From assembly GCA_964450435.1 (NCBI GenBank), contig CAYVCX010000058.1, positions 1 through 17,936 on the forward strand: DNA of 17,936 bases. The letters are read 5' to 3'. A model generated the notes under the pieces. The model searched no databases. It was not told the origin of the DNA and saw only the letters and a program-made list of their open reading frames with translations. A program made the position numbers and the translations under genes. This document shows positions 5,911-13,441 of the stretch, in pieces (position 1 is the first letter of the stretch; every line of letters starts with the position of its first letter). This stretch comes from SKLM01 sp964450435 (lineage in GTDB: Bacteria > Chloroflexota > Anaerolineae > B4-G1).

Positions 5911-8037
5911 GTGCACAAAGTATTCTATCCCGAGAGCGTCGCCGTCATCGGCGTATCAGAGCAGCCCGACAATCTGGCGGCCGGCATCATCCACAACCTG
6001 CTGTCCTTCGGCTACGAGGGGGACGTCTATGCCGTCGGTCTCCGCGATGGTGAGATCCACGACATTCCGATTCTCACTTCTGTGGAGACGCTGCCTGATG
6101 GCCTGGATCTGGCCGTGATCCTCACCCCGGCAGCGACGGTACCGGATCTCCTCGACACTTGCGGACGGAAGGGCATCCGCTGGGCGGTGATCGAATCGGG
6201 CGGCTTCGCCGAGTTCTCGGACGCCGGACGCGAGCTGGAGAGGGAGCTCTCCGCCATCGCGCGCCGCTGGGGGATCCGCTTCGTTGGTCCAAACTGTATC
6301 AGCGTGATCAACATGGAGAACGGCCTCAGCCTGCCCTTCGCCCGCATCGACCCAGAGGCAGCGAAGCTCGGCCCTGTCTCTGTTCTGGCCCAGAGCGGGG
6401 GCGTCTCCGTCACCTACTTGATGCTCCTCAGCGAGGCAGGCCTGGGCGCCAACAAGATCGTCAGCATGGGCAACAAGACGGACCTGGATGAGACGGACTA
6501 CCTCACGTACCTGTTGGAGGACCCCGGCACGCAGGTCGTCTGCCTCTATCTCGAGAGCATCGAAGAGGGACGCCCCCTGCTAGAGCTCGCCGCGCCATCG
6601 TCCAAGGCCGTGATCGTACAGAAGGCAAACAGGACCGCCGCCAGCGCCGAGATCGCCTTCTCCCACACAGCGGCGCTGGCAAACGATGACCGTATTGTGA
6701 GCGCTGCACTGAGGCAGTGCGGTATGTACAGAGCAGCCACATTCGCTGAGGCAGTGGCGCTGGCCCAGGGGCTCACATTGCCACCGGTGAAGGGTGACGA
6801 TCTACTCATCGTCTCCCGCTCGGGAGGGCACGCGGTCGTGGCGGCCGATGTGGCCGATGCCAAAGGCTTTCGACTACTGCCCATACCCAATCACTTTCTG
6901 GAGGGGGTGCGGCGCCTGTTCCGTGCCGACGTCATCACGCCAACCAACCCGCTGGACCTGGGAACGATCTTCGATTTCGACCTGTACAGCCGCATTGTTG
7001 AGAGGAGCTTGCGAACACTGGATCCTCACGCCCTGCTGCTCGTGCATACCTACAGCGCCGGTCCGGAGGCGGAGGCTTCGCGTCGGCTGGCCCGCCGGCT
7101 CGGCAGACTGAGCCGCGAGCTGGCGAAACCAATCGCGTTCTGCGCCTTTGCCCAGCGAGATGAGGTACGAGCCCTGAAGGCTCAAGGTTCGCTTCCCGTC
7201 TTCACGGAGATAGAGGCAGCCGTGGCGGCGCTCGCGGCCTCGAGGGATCGATACGTGCGGCCCTCCGTGCTTCTTCCCTCGCCCCCGGCGCCGAAAGAGA
7301 GACCGGACAAGGTGGAGGCATTGCTGGCCCGCGAGGGCGTCCTGACCACCGATGCAGCGCTAGATCTCTGCGCTGCATACGGCCTCCCGACAGCTGAGTG
7401 GGTCGTCGTCGAGGATGTCGAGAGCGCACTGCTTGCCGCCGGCATCATTGGCTACCCCGTGGTGCTCAAAGGCCTCGCTCCCCAGATATCGCACAAGTCC
7501 GACGTGGGCCTGGTCAAGCTGGGCATAAAGGGCGTCGAGGAGCTACAGAAGGCATTCCAGGAGCTCGAGGCGACGCTGCTTGAGCACGCCCCGGACGCCT
7601 CTGCTGCGCGTGTGCTGGTTCAGCCCATGCTCACCGGAGGGCACGAGGTGATCGTTGGCGGCAAGCGGGATCCCAGCTTCGGGCCGGTGGTAGTGTTCGG
7701 CCTGGGCGGAATCCACGTCGAAATCCTTGCGGATGTCGCTATCCGCCTCGCCCCGTTGACTGCCGACCAGGCCAGGCAGATGGTCGACGAAGTCCGCGGC
7801 AGTCGTCTGCTCCACGGCGTGCGAGGCGCGCCGGCTGCCGATATGGATGCCATCGTCGAGGCGTTGCTCTCCATGTCCCGTCTTCTGGTCGCATGTCCAG
7901 AAATCGTGGAGATCGACCTCAATCCACTACTGGTGTTCAATGACGGGGCGGCGGCAGTCGACGCCCGCGCTGCCGTCGGGCCCCAAGAACTTGACGGATC
8001 CCTTCTTTCCCGTTACAATCGTCACGCATTTTCGTGA
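5911..8037 (+). CDS. acyl-CoA synthetase, NDP/ADP-forming (fused alpha and beta parts)
   Basis: This 708-residue cytoplasmic enzyme interconverts an acyl-CoA, ADP and phosphate with the free acid, CoA and ATP. Substrates of this family include acetate and other short or branched acids. Residues ~1-130 are a CoA-binding Rossmann domain (FYPESVAVIGVSEQPDN). About 140-450 are the succinyl-CoA-ligase-like domains with the likely phosphorylated His252 in AFSHTAAL. About 465-700 are an ATP-grasp domain with VVLKGLAPQISHKSDVG, GGHEVIVGGKRDPSFGPVV and IDLNPLLV. The GTG start has GGGAGG 6 nt upstream. Fusion of alpha and beta in one chain is normal in bacteria. Its last codons contain the ffh promoter. 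Which acid it uses cannot be read from sequence. Confidence 0.92.
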   Translation: MHKVFYPESVAVIGVSEQPDNLAAGIIHNLLSFGYEGDVYAVGLRDGEIHDIPILTSVETLPDGLDLAVILTPAATVPDLLDTCGRKGIRWAVIESGGFAEFSDAGRELERELSAIARRWGIRFVGPNCISVINMENGLSLPFARIDPEAAKLGPVSVLAQSGGVSVTYLMLLSEAGLGANKIVSMGNKTDLDETDYLTYLLEDPGTQVVCLYLESIEEGRPLLELAAPSSKAVIVQKANRTAASAEIAFSHTAALANDDRIVSAALRQCGMYRAATFAEAVALAQGLTLPPVKGDDLLIVSRSGGHAVVAADVADAKGFRLLPIPNHFLEGVRRLFRADVITPTNPLDLGTIFDFDLYSRIVERSLRTLDPHALLLVHTYSAGPEAEASRRLARRLGRLSRELAKPIAFCAFAQRDEVRALKAQGSLPVFTEIEAAVAALAASRDRYVRPSVLLPSPPAPKERPDKVEALLAREGVLTTDAALDLCAAYGLPTAEWVVVEDVESALLAAGIIGYPVVLKGLAPQISHKSDVGLVKLGIKGVEELQKAFQELEATLLEHAPDASAARVLVQPMLTGGHEVIVGGKRDPSFGPVVVFGLGGIHVEILADVAIRLAPLTADQARQMVDEVRGSRLLHGVRGAPAADMDAIVEALLSMSRLLVACPEIVEIDLNPLLVFNDGAAAVDARAAVGPQELDGSLLSRYNRHAFS
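7991..8019 (+). promoter_or_regulatory. promoter of ffh inside the end of the synthetase gene
   Basis: TTGACG (7991-7996) and TACAAT (8014-8019) are 17 nt apart, one mismatch from consensus in each box. The predicted start point is near 8026, inside the last codons of the upstream gene, leaving a leader of about 34 nt with little Shine-Dalgarno signal before the ffh ATG. Confidence 0.72.
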
Positions 8038-8059
8038 ATCAGTTGGATCTAATGTAAAA

Positions 8060-9385
8060 ATGTTTGAAAGCCTTACCGATAGACTACAGTCCGTCTTTCG
8101 AGATGTGGGCAAGCACGGCATCCTGCGCGAGCAGGATGTGGACGAGATGCTGCGGGAGATCCGCCTCGCGCTCCTTGAAGCCGACGTCGACTACAAGGTC
8201 GTGAAGGATTTCGTCGGCCGCGTCCGTGAGCGGGCCGTCGGCGCCGAGGTCACCAAGAGCCTCAGTCCGGCTCAACAGGTGATCAAGATCGTGAACGAGG
8301 AGCTGATTCGGACCCTGGGCAACCCGGGCCGACTCAAACTCACAGGGCCCGCGCCCTACGTAATTATGCTCGTCGGGCTGCAGGGGTCAGGCAAGACGAC
8401 CACGGTGGCCAAGCTAGCTCAACACCTGCGGCAAAAAGGCCGCCTGCCAATGATGGTCGCCGGTGACACATATCGCCCGGCAGCAAGCAAGCAGCTCGAG
8501 GTTCTGGGACACCAGCTCGATCTGCCCGTATACGGCGAAGGGGATACCTCCCCGCCCCAAATCTGCGCTCACGGCGTGCGCGAGGCGCGTCGCCGAGGTC
8601 GCGACGTGGTAATTCTGGACACGGCCGGGCGGCTCCAGATAGACGACGAGATGATGTCGGAGCTGGAGGCCGTCAAGAAGGCCACGAACCCAATTGAGAC
8701 ACTTCTCGTCGCCGACGCTATGACAGGCCAGGAGGCAGTGAGCGTCGCCGACGGCTTCCATGACCGCATCGGCTTGACGGGACTCGTCCTGACCAAGATC
8801 GACGGCGACGCCCGGGGTGGCGCGGCCATCAGCATGCGTGCGGTGACCGGCGTGCCCATCAAGTTCCTTGGCACAGGCGAAAAGACAGACGCGCTGGAGG
8901 TCTTCCACCCAGATCGCCTCGCATCCCGCATCTTGGGGATGGGGGACGTGTTGACACTCGTCGAGCGGGCGGAGAAGGCCTTCGACGAAGACCAGGCGGG
9001 GCGGATGGAGCGCAAGATTCGCGAAGCCACCTTCGACCTGGAGGACTTTCTCGATCAGTTGCAGCAGGTAAAGCAGATGGGACCGCTGAGCCAACTCCTG
9101 GAGATGATCCCCGGTATGCGAGGAGCAGCCCAGCAGGTCCCTGCCGAGGCGACCGACGAGCAGTTCAAGCGCGTCGAAGCGATAATCCTCTCCATGACGC
9201 CCGAGGAACGGCGCAATCCGCGCATCATCAAGGGCAGCCGCAAGAAGCGCATCGCCGGCGGCAGTGGTACCTCGGTCCAAGAGGTCAATATGCTGCTCAG
9301 CCAATTCCGCCAGATGCAGCGAATGATGAAGCAGCTGGGCAAGGGGCGGGGCGAGATGCAGCAGCTGATGCGTATGTTCGGGTAG
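8060..9385 (+). CDS. ffh: signal recognition particle protein Ffh
   Basis: This 441-residue GTPase is the protein part of the signal recognition particle. It binds signal sequences and 4.5S RNA and docks with FtsY at the membrane. The N domain covers ~1-95. The G domain (~96-295) shows GLQGSGKTTTVAKLA (P loop, ~106-113), GDTYRPAASKQL, DTAGRLQIDDEMM (~187) and TKIDGDARGG (~245). The M domain (~300-441) is Met-rich, with QMQRMMKQLGKG and a final LMRMFG. ATG at 8060 matches the family N-terminus (MFESLTDRLQSVFRDVG); the frame is open upstream but overlaps the synthetase gene. The Shine-Dalgarno is weak, unlike the next gene. It begins the run ffh-rpsP-khpA-rimM. Confidence 0.97.
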   Translation: MFESLTDRLQSVFRDVGKHGILREQDVDEMLREIRLALLEADVDYKVVKDFVGRVRERAVGAEVTKSLSPAQQVIKIVNEELIRTLGNPGRLKLTGPAPYVIMLVGLQGSGKTTTVAKLAQHLRQKGRLPMMVAGDTYRPAASKQLEVLGHQLDLPVYGEGDTSPPQICAHGVREARRRGRDVVILDTAGRLQIDDEMMSELEAVKKATNPIETLLVADAMTGQEAVSVADGFHDRIGLTGLVLTKIDGDARGGAAISMRAVTGVPIKFLGTGEKTDALEVFHPDRLASRILGMGDVLTLVERAEKAFDEDQAGRMERKIREATFDLEDFLDQLQQVKQMGPLSQLLEMIPGMRGAAQQVPAEATDEQFKRVEAIILSMTPEERRNPRIIKGSRKKRIAGGSGTSVQEVNMLLSQFRQMQRMMKQLGKGRGEMQQLMRMFG

Positions 9386-9467
9386 GAGATACCGGGGCCC
9401 GCTCCGGGAAGCTATCCACACAATTCCTATTGGCTCATCAATCCACCGACGATAGACGAGGAGGAGT

Positions 9468-10052
9468 ATGGTCAAGATACGATTGCGCCGCGTTGGCGCC
9501 AAGAAGCAGGGAAGTTTCCGCGTGGTGGTGGCGGACTCGCGATCCCCACGCGATGGCCGTTTCATTGAGCAGATCGGCTTTTACAACCCGCGCACCGAGC
9601 CGGAGACGCTGCGCATCGATGAAGAGAGGGCCTTGTATTGGCTGAACGTCGGGGCACAACCCAGCGACTCCGCAGCCCGGCTGCTGACGACGTGCGGGAC
9701 CATGGACCGTTTCGAGCGTCTGAAGCAGGGCGAGCCACTGGAGGACTTGCTGGCTGAGGCCGAACAAGCACTGACGGCTGAGGTGGAAGAACAGGAGATC
9801 GAAGACGAAGTCGAAGGCCAGATCAGAGACGAGATGGAAGAAGCCGAGGCGCCAGAGGCCGGGGTCGGAGAGGGGCCAGAGGTTGAGGCCGCCGAGCCTG
9901 AGGCGGAGGAACCCGCTGAGCCCATCGAGGAAGTAGAGGAAGCAGAGGAGGCAGAGGAAGCCGAGGCGGAAGAACCCGCCGTCGAAGAATCGGAGCCCGA
10001 GGAACCGGAGTCGGAAGTCAGCGAGGTCGAAGAGGACGACGAAGCGGCGTAG
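9468..10052 (+). CDS. rpsP: ribosomal protein S16 with long acidic C-terminal tail
   Basis: The first ~90 residues are a standard S16, needed for 30S assembly: MVKIRLRRVGAKKQGSFRVV, DSRSPRDGRFIEQIGFYNPR and ALYWLNVGAQPSD. The protein then continues for about 100 residues, roughly half Glu or Asp with Ala and Pro, in blocks such as EEAEEAEEAEAEEP and EEPESEVSEVEEDDEAA. Bacterial S16 is usually 75-100 residues long, so the chain is about double. The tail is probably disordered and strongly negative, unusual for a protein bound to rRNA. GAGGAGGA lies just before the ATG. It follows ffh after 82 nt and precedes khpA after 180 nt. The extension is in frame with no sign of a fused gene. Confidence 0.96.
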   Translation: MVKIRLRRVGAKKQGSFRVVVADSRSPRDGRFIEQIGFYNPRTEPETLRIDEERALYWLNVGAQPSDSAARLLTTCGTMDRFERLKQGEPLEDLLAEAEQALTAEVEEQEIEDEVEGQIRDEMEEAEAPEAGVGEGPEVEAAEPEAEEPAEPIEEVEEAEEAEEAEAEEPAVEESEPEEPESEVSEVEEDDEAA

Positions 10053-10154
10053 CTTCGCTTCAGGTCGTTCAGGAACAGCCCACGTCGCCACCAGCAACCC
10101 CGCTCTGATTTCTGCTCCTGAAAGAGGAGTTGCTCAGGAACGGGCACTCACCAT

Positions 10155-10182
10155 CGCAGTGGAACCTTGCTCCTCCACTGCG
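10155..10182. repeat. 9-bp inverted repeat between rpsP and khpA
   Basis: CGCAGTGGA (10155-10163) and TCCACTGCG (10174-10182) are perfect arms around a 10-nt loop. The stem is followed by TCTTCAT, not a clear U tract. A smaller stem (CTCCT/AGGAG at 10125-10139) lies just upstream. The 180-nt spacer is the longest gap inside this run, so processing, attenuation or a regulatory fold are all possible. Confidence 0.5.
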
Positions 10183-10232
10183 TCTTCATACAGACATCTA
10201 TCCACGTCATCTATTAGGAAGGAGGGGCAACT

Positions 10233-10472
10233 ATGGCTTCTTCGATGAAAAATCTTGTGGAGTACGTCGCCAAGTCCATTGTCGATAATCCCGACCAGGT
10301 GCACGTCTCTGAGATCGAGGGTGAGAACTCAGTCATCCTGGAGCTTCGCGTCGGCCCGGATGACATGGGCCGCGTCATCGGCAAGGGCGGGCGCACCGCG
10401 AACGCAATGCGCCGACTAATCCGGGTCCTCGCTGCCAAGCAAGACAAGCGCGCCAACCTGGAGATCGTCTAG
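10233..10472 (+). CDS. khpA: KH-domain RNA-binding protein KhpA
   Basis: This 79-residue protein is a single KH domain. The hallmark GxxG loop is in MGRVIGKGGRTANAMRR, with the preceding strand VILELRVGPDD. Relatives pair with KhpB/Jag and bind many RNAs; the gene is often found between rpsP and rimM, as here. AGGAAGGAGG lies 7 nt before the ATG, one of the strongest ribosome binding sites in the window. Length and ends are those usual for the family. Confidence 0.95.
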   Translation: MASSMKNLVEYVAKSIVDNPDQVHVSEIEGENSVILELRVGPDDMGRVIGKGGRTANAMRRLIRVLAAKQDKRANLEIV

Positions 10473-10531
10473 CGCCAAGCCAGGTTCCGGCTCTGTGAGG
10501 TTCACAGTCCGCGAACGAACGTGACCCGGGG

Positions 10532-11119
10532 ATGATCATGGCAATACAACCAGACAAGAACCGGCAAGGCTCAGGAGGTGAACAGAACCCTGAGCCTTCG
10601 TACGTTGTCCTGGGACAGGTGCGTCGACCGCACGGGGTAAGCGGGGAAGTACGCGTCGAGATCTTCACCGACTATCCTGAGAGGATTGGGCAGCACGACT
10701 ACCTCTATCTGGCCCGTCCCGAGACCCCTGACGACGTGGAGAGATGCGAGGTCGAGTCGGTACGCCCGCACAAGTCCGTCCTGCTCGTCAAGCTGGCCGG
10801 TTACGCCGGTCGCGACGCAGCCGAGGAGCTGCGCGGGATGCTCGTCCAGGTTCCTCTCGACGAGGCCGTGCCTCTCGAGGAAGAAGAGTATTACCACTTC
10901 CAGTTGGAGGGTATGGATGTGGAGACCGAGTCCGGCGAATGGCTGGGTCGAGTTGCGGAGGTGCTGAAGCCTGGCGCCCACGACGTCTACCTGGTGCGCG
11001 GGCCGCGGGGCGAGGTCCTTCTCCCGGCCATCGAGGACGTGATCCTCAAGCTCGACCTCCAGGCGCGGACCATGGTCGTGCACCTGCTGCCCGGCATGGT
11101 GGAGGGCGAAGAGGCGTGA
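10532..11119 (+). CDS. rimM: 16S rRNA processing protein RimM
   Basis: This 195-residue assembly factor helps mature the 30S head and binds S19. The N-terminal domain (~23-105) shows YVVLGQVRRPHGVSGEVRV and VLLVKLAGYAGRDAAEELRG. The PRC-barrel domain (~110-185) shows EYYHFQLEGMDVETESGEWLG split from GAHDVYLVRG, then LLPAIEDVILKLDL. The first ~20 residues (Gln, Asn and Gly rich) precede the domain and may be flexible, or the true start may be the ATG two codons later at 10538. The stop overlaps the GTG start of dprA by GTGA, so the two are translationally coupled. Confidence 0.94.
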   Translation: MIMAIQPDKNRQGSGGEQNPEPSYVVLGQVRRPHGVSGEVRVEIFTDYPERIGQHDYLYLARPETPDDVERCEVESVRPHKSVLLVKLAGYAGRDAAEELRGMLVQVPLDEAVPLEEEEYYHFQLEGMDVETESGEWLGRVAEVLKPGAHDVYLVRGPRGEVLLPAIEDVILKLDLQARTMVVHLLPGMVEGEEA

Positions 11120-11451
11120 GCGACCTGCGCTATTGGGTGGGCTTCAACAGGGTTCGGGGCATCGGCCCTCTGCGGCTGCGTGCTCTGCTCGACACATACG
11201 GAACCATAGAGCGTGCCTGGCATGCGTCGGCCGATCAACTGAGAAGCGTCGGGGTGGACAGCCGTTCGGTGCAGAATCTGCTGAAGGCCCGTTCCACCCT
11301 CGATCTGGATCGGGAGCTGGAGAGAATAGAAGCTGCCGGTGCTCAAGTGCTCACCTGGGAGAGCGCAGAGTACCCACGTCTCCTGCTCGAGACCAACGCC
11401 CCACCCCCGGTCCTGTACGTCAAGGGTGATCTGACACCGGAGGATGCGTAG
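11116..11451 (+). CDS. dprA: DprA fragment 1: N-terminal domain
   Basis: This piece has 111 residues from a GTG overlapping the rimM stop (GTGA), with GGAGG 10 nt upstream. YWVGFNRVRGIGPLRLRALL is a helix-hairpin-helix-like start typical of DprA. YPRLLLETNAPPPVLYVKG is the usual lead-in to the Rossmann fold. It ends at the premature TAG, so alone it lacks the DNA-binding core. Confidence 0.7.
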   Translation: MSDLRYWVGFNRVRGIGPLRLRALLDTYGTIERAWHASADQLRSVGVDSRSVQNLLKARSTLDLDRELERIEAAGAQVLTWESAEYPRLLLETNAPPPVLYVKGDLTPEDA

Positions 11452-11454
11452 GCG

Positions 11455-11979
11455 GTGGCCGTCGTCGGCACCCGCCGGGCTTCGACCTACGGTCGCGAGG
11501 TGACCCGTCGTCTGGCCGGGGCGCTGTCCCGCAACGGCATCACGGTGGTCAGCGGCCTCGCCCGCGGCATTGACAGGGTAGCCCATCGTGCGGCCCTTGA
11601 GTCCGGTGGACGGACCATCGCCGTCTTTGGCTGCGGGATCGATCGAGTCTATCCCGCAGAGCATCGGCAGCTCGCGGGCCAGATTGCGGCACACGGAGCT
11701 CTGGTGAGCGACTATCCCCTGGGAACTCCGCCAGAGGCGAGGAACTTCCCTCCGCGCAATCGCATCATCAGCGGGCTCAGTCTGGGCGTGCTGGTGACGA
11801 ACGCAGGGAAGTCGAGCGGGGCCCTGATTACCGCCGACTTCGCCGCCGAGCAGGGCCGAGACGTGTTCGCTGTTCCCGGGAGTATCCTCACCCAGGGAAG
11901 CCTGGGTCCTAACAGGCTAATCCAGGACGGTGCCAAGCTGGTCTCTATGGTAGAGGATATTCTGGAGGAGTTGAACTGA
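11455..11979 (+). CDS. dprA: DprA fragment 2: Rossmann core
   Basis: This piece has 174 residues if translation restarts at the GTG one codon after the TAG; reinitiation there is possible but unproven. Core motifs are VVGTRRASTYGREV, VVSGLARGIDRVAHRAAL, FGCGIDRVYPAEH, RNRIISGLS, GALITADFAAEQGRDVF and GSLGPNRLIQDGAKL. In DprA these form the single-stranded DNA and RecA-interacting domain. Confidence 0.7.
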   Translation: MAVVGTRRASTYGREVTRRLAGALSRNGITVVSGLARGIDRVAHRAALESGGRTIAVFGCGIDRVYPAEHRQLAGQIAAHGALVSDYPLGTPPEARNFPPRNRIISGLSLGVLVTNAGKSSGALITADFAAEQGRDVFAVPGSILTQGSLGPNRLIQDGAKLVSMVEDILEELN

Positions 11980-11981
11980 CC

Positions 11982-12224
11982 ATGGTGGCCGAGCAGACGG
12001 AGGCCCGCCAGGTGCTGCCCGAGGACGAGACCGAGGCAGCGCTGCTCCTCCACCTCTCGGCAGAGCCAACGCACGTGGATGAGCTTCAACAGCAGAGTGA
12101 CCTGCCGATCTCGCAAGTCACCAGCACGCTGGCTATGATGGAGTTGAACGGGATGGTGCGTCAGGTGGGCGGTATGCAGTACGTGGTGGCTCGAGAGCCT
12201 GGTGTCGAGTACGTAATCGACTGA
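11982..12224 (+). CDS. dprA: DprA fragment 3: C-terminal winged helix
   Basis: This 80-residue piece starts at an ATG 2 nt after the TGA of the core piece, in a shifted frame. ALLLHLSAEPTHVDELQQ and LAMMELNGMVRQVGGMQYV match the winged-helix domain that ends many DprA proteins. It could be taken for a free DNA-binding protein, but the one-base frameshift explanation is simpler. Confidence 0.7.
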   Translation: MVAEQTEARQVLPEDETEAALLLHLSAEPTHVDELQQQSDLPISQVTSTLAMMELNGMVRQVGGMQYVVAREPGVEYVID

Positions 12225-12244
12225 CGAAAGGATGCACAGATAGA

Positions 12245-13330
12245 ATGGCTTTCTACGCCTTGATTATGGCCGGCGGGACCGGAACAAGGCTGTGGCCGGT
12301 CAGCCGCCGCGACCGGCCGAAGCAGGCCCTCAAGCTGATTGGGAACCGCACCATGTTCGAGCACGCCGTCGATCGCATCGCTCCGCTCTTTCAGCCGGAG
12401 CAGATTCTCGTCGTCGCAGGCGGGGAACACGTGCCCGACCTGGCGGACCAGGCGCCCGAGCTGCCCGAGGAGAACTTCATCGTCGAGCCCGTGGGCCGAG
12501 GCACGGCGCCCGCCATCGGTCTGGGCGCGATTCACCTGCGGCGGCGCGATCCAGAGGCGGTGATGGTCGTGCTGACAGCCGATCACTTCATCGCGGAGGT
12601 GGAGCGCTTCCGACAGGTGCTTGAGGCGTCAGAGCAAGTCGCCCGGCAGGGCCACCTCGTCACACTGGGCATCGAGCCTTCGTCCGCGTCGACTGGCTAT
12701 GGCTACATCCAGCAGGCAGAAACCCTGGACAAGGTCGATGACTTCGAGGTCTTCCGCGTCGAGCGCTTCACGGAGAAGCCGAGCCAGGAAAAAGCCTTCC
12801 GTATGGTGGAGAGCGGCGACTACACCTGGAACAGCGGCATGTTCATCTGGCAGGTCGGACGCATCATGGAGGAGTTCCAGATGCAAATGCCAGATCTCTA
12901 CGTGAAGCTCGCCGAGATAGAGGCCTCGCTGGGCACGCATGGGTACGACCAGACGCTCGGCCGGGTCTGGCCGCAGGTGGCCAAACAGGCGATCGATTAC
13001 GGTGTGATGGAGGGCGCCACAGACGTGGCCGTGATCCCGGTCGACATCGGTTGGTCGGACGTGGGGAGCTGGGGCAGCTTGGCAGACCTGCTGGCGAAGA
13101 TGGACCACCAGGATGAGCACCACAACGTCACGGTGGGACAGCACGTGGGCCGGGAGACCGAGGGTTCGTTGATCTTCGGCGGCCATCGTCTCATCGCCAC
13201 CATCGGCCTGCAGGACATGATCATCGTCGATGCCGGCGACGCCATTTTGGTGTGTCCAATGAACCGCGAGCAGGAGGTACGCGACCTGGTCCACCATCTG
13301 GAGCACCAGGCCTTGCAGGACTATCTGTAG
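12245..13330 (+). CDS. manC: mannose-1-phosphate guanylyltransferase
   Basis: This 361-residue cytoplasmic enzyme makes GDP-mannose from mannose-1-phosphate and GTP, for glycans and glycolipids. MAGGTGTRLWPVSRRDRPKQ is the nucleotide-binding signature. EPVGRGTAPAIGLGA, LTADHFI, FTEKPSQEKA and WNSGMFIW are further family marks, and VDIGWSDVGSWGSL sits near the active site. It lacks the C-terminal isomerase domain of bifunctional ManC/AlgA proteins, so this is the short form. The start has AAAGGA about 12 nt upstream. It follows the dprA remains by 20 nt and precedes topA by 111 nt. Confidence 0.93.
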   Translation: MAFYALIMAGGTGTRLWPVSRRDRPKQALKLIGNRTMFEHAVDRIAPLFQPEQILVVAGGEHVPDLADQAPELPEENFIVEPVGRGTAPAIGLGAIHLRRRDPEAVMVVLTADHFIAEVERFRQVLEASEQVARQGHLVTLGIEPSSASTGYGYIQQAETLDKVDDFEVFRVERFTEKPSQEKAFRMVESGDYTWNSGMFIWQVGRIMEEFQMQMPDLYVKLAEIEASLGTHGYDQTLGRVWPQVAKQAIDYGVMEGATDVAVIPVDIGWSDVGSWGSLADLLAKMDHQDEHHNVTVGQHVGRETEGSLIFGGHRLIATIGLQDMIIVDAGDAILVCPMNREQEVRDLVHHLEHQALQDYL

Positions 13331-13441
13331 AAGAGGCAGTGGCCGGCTCGGCAGATGCTCGAGGCCCTCTTGGGAACCGCGATTCCGAGAGGGTCTCATT
13401 GGGTATGGATAAATCTTACTTAAGAAGAAGGGTCCTATTGT

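Larger units (their letters stand above)
11116..12224 (+). pseudogene. dprA: dprA, interrupted by a stop codon and a frameshift
   Basis: DprA loads RecA on incoming single-stranded DNA during natural transformation. Read together, three pieces give a full-length DprA of about 369 codons: an N-terminal helical domain, the Rossmann core and a C-terminal winged helix. Two lesions break it. An in-frame TAG at 11449-11451 lies between LTPEDA and AVAVVGTRRAS, where a single base change would restore a sense codon. A loss of one C near 11976 turns the expected AACCTGACCATG into AACTGACCATG; restoring it gives a continuous EELN-LTMVAEQTEAR. All core motifs are intact, so decay is recent, or the lesions are consensus errors. 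The neighbouring genes in the window are intact, which argues mildly for real damage. Confidence 0.75.

Noticed and set aside
8414..9565. 383-codon minus-strand frame opposite ffh
   Set aside because: It is His/Leu-rich shadow sequence of the Ffh gene without a ribosome binding site or family resemblance.
9581..10147. Ser-rich minus-strand frame opposite rpsP
   Set aside because: The poly-Ser/Ala pattern is the reverse reading of the Glu/Ala codons in the S16 tail.
11449..11451. TAG recoding (amber read-through) in dprA
   Set aside because: A second lesion, a frameshift, exists in the same gene. Several other genes in the window stop at TAG (for example rpsP, khpA, ffh and topA), so TAG is an ordinary stop here.
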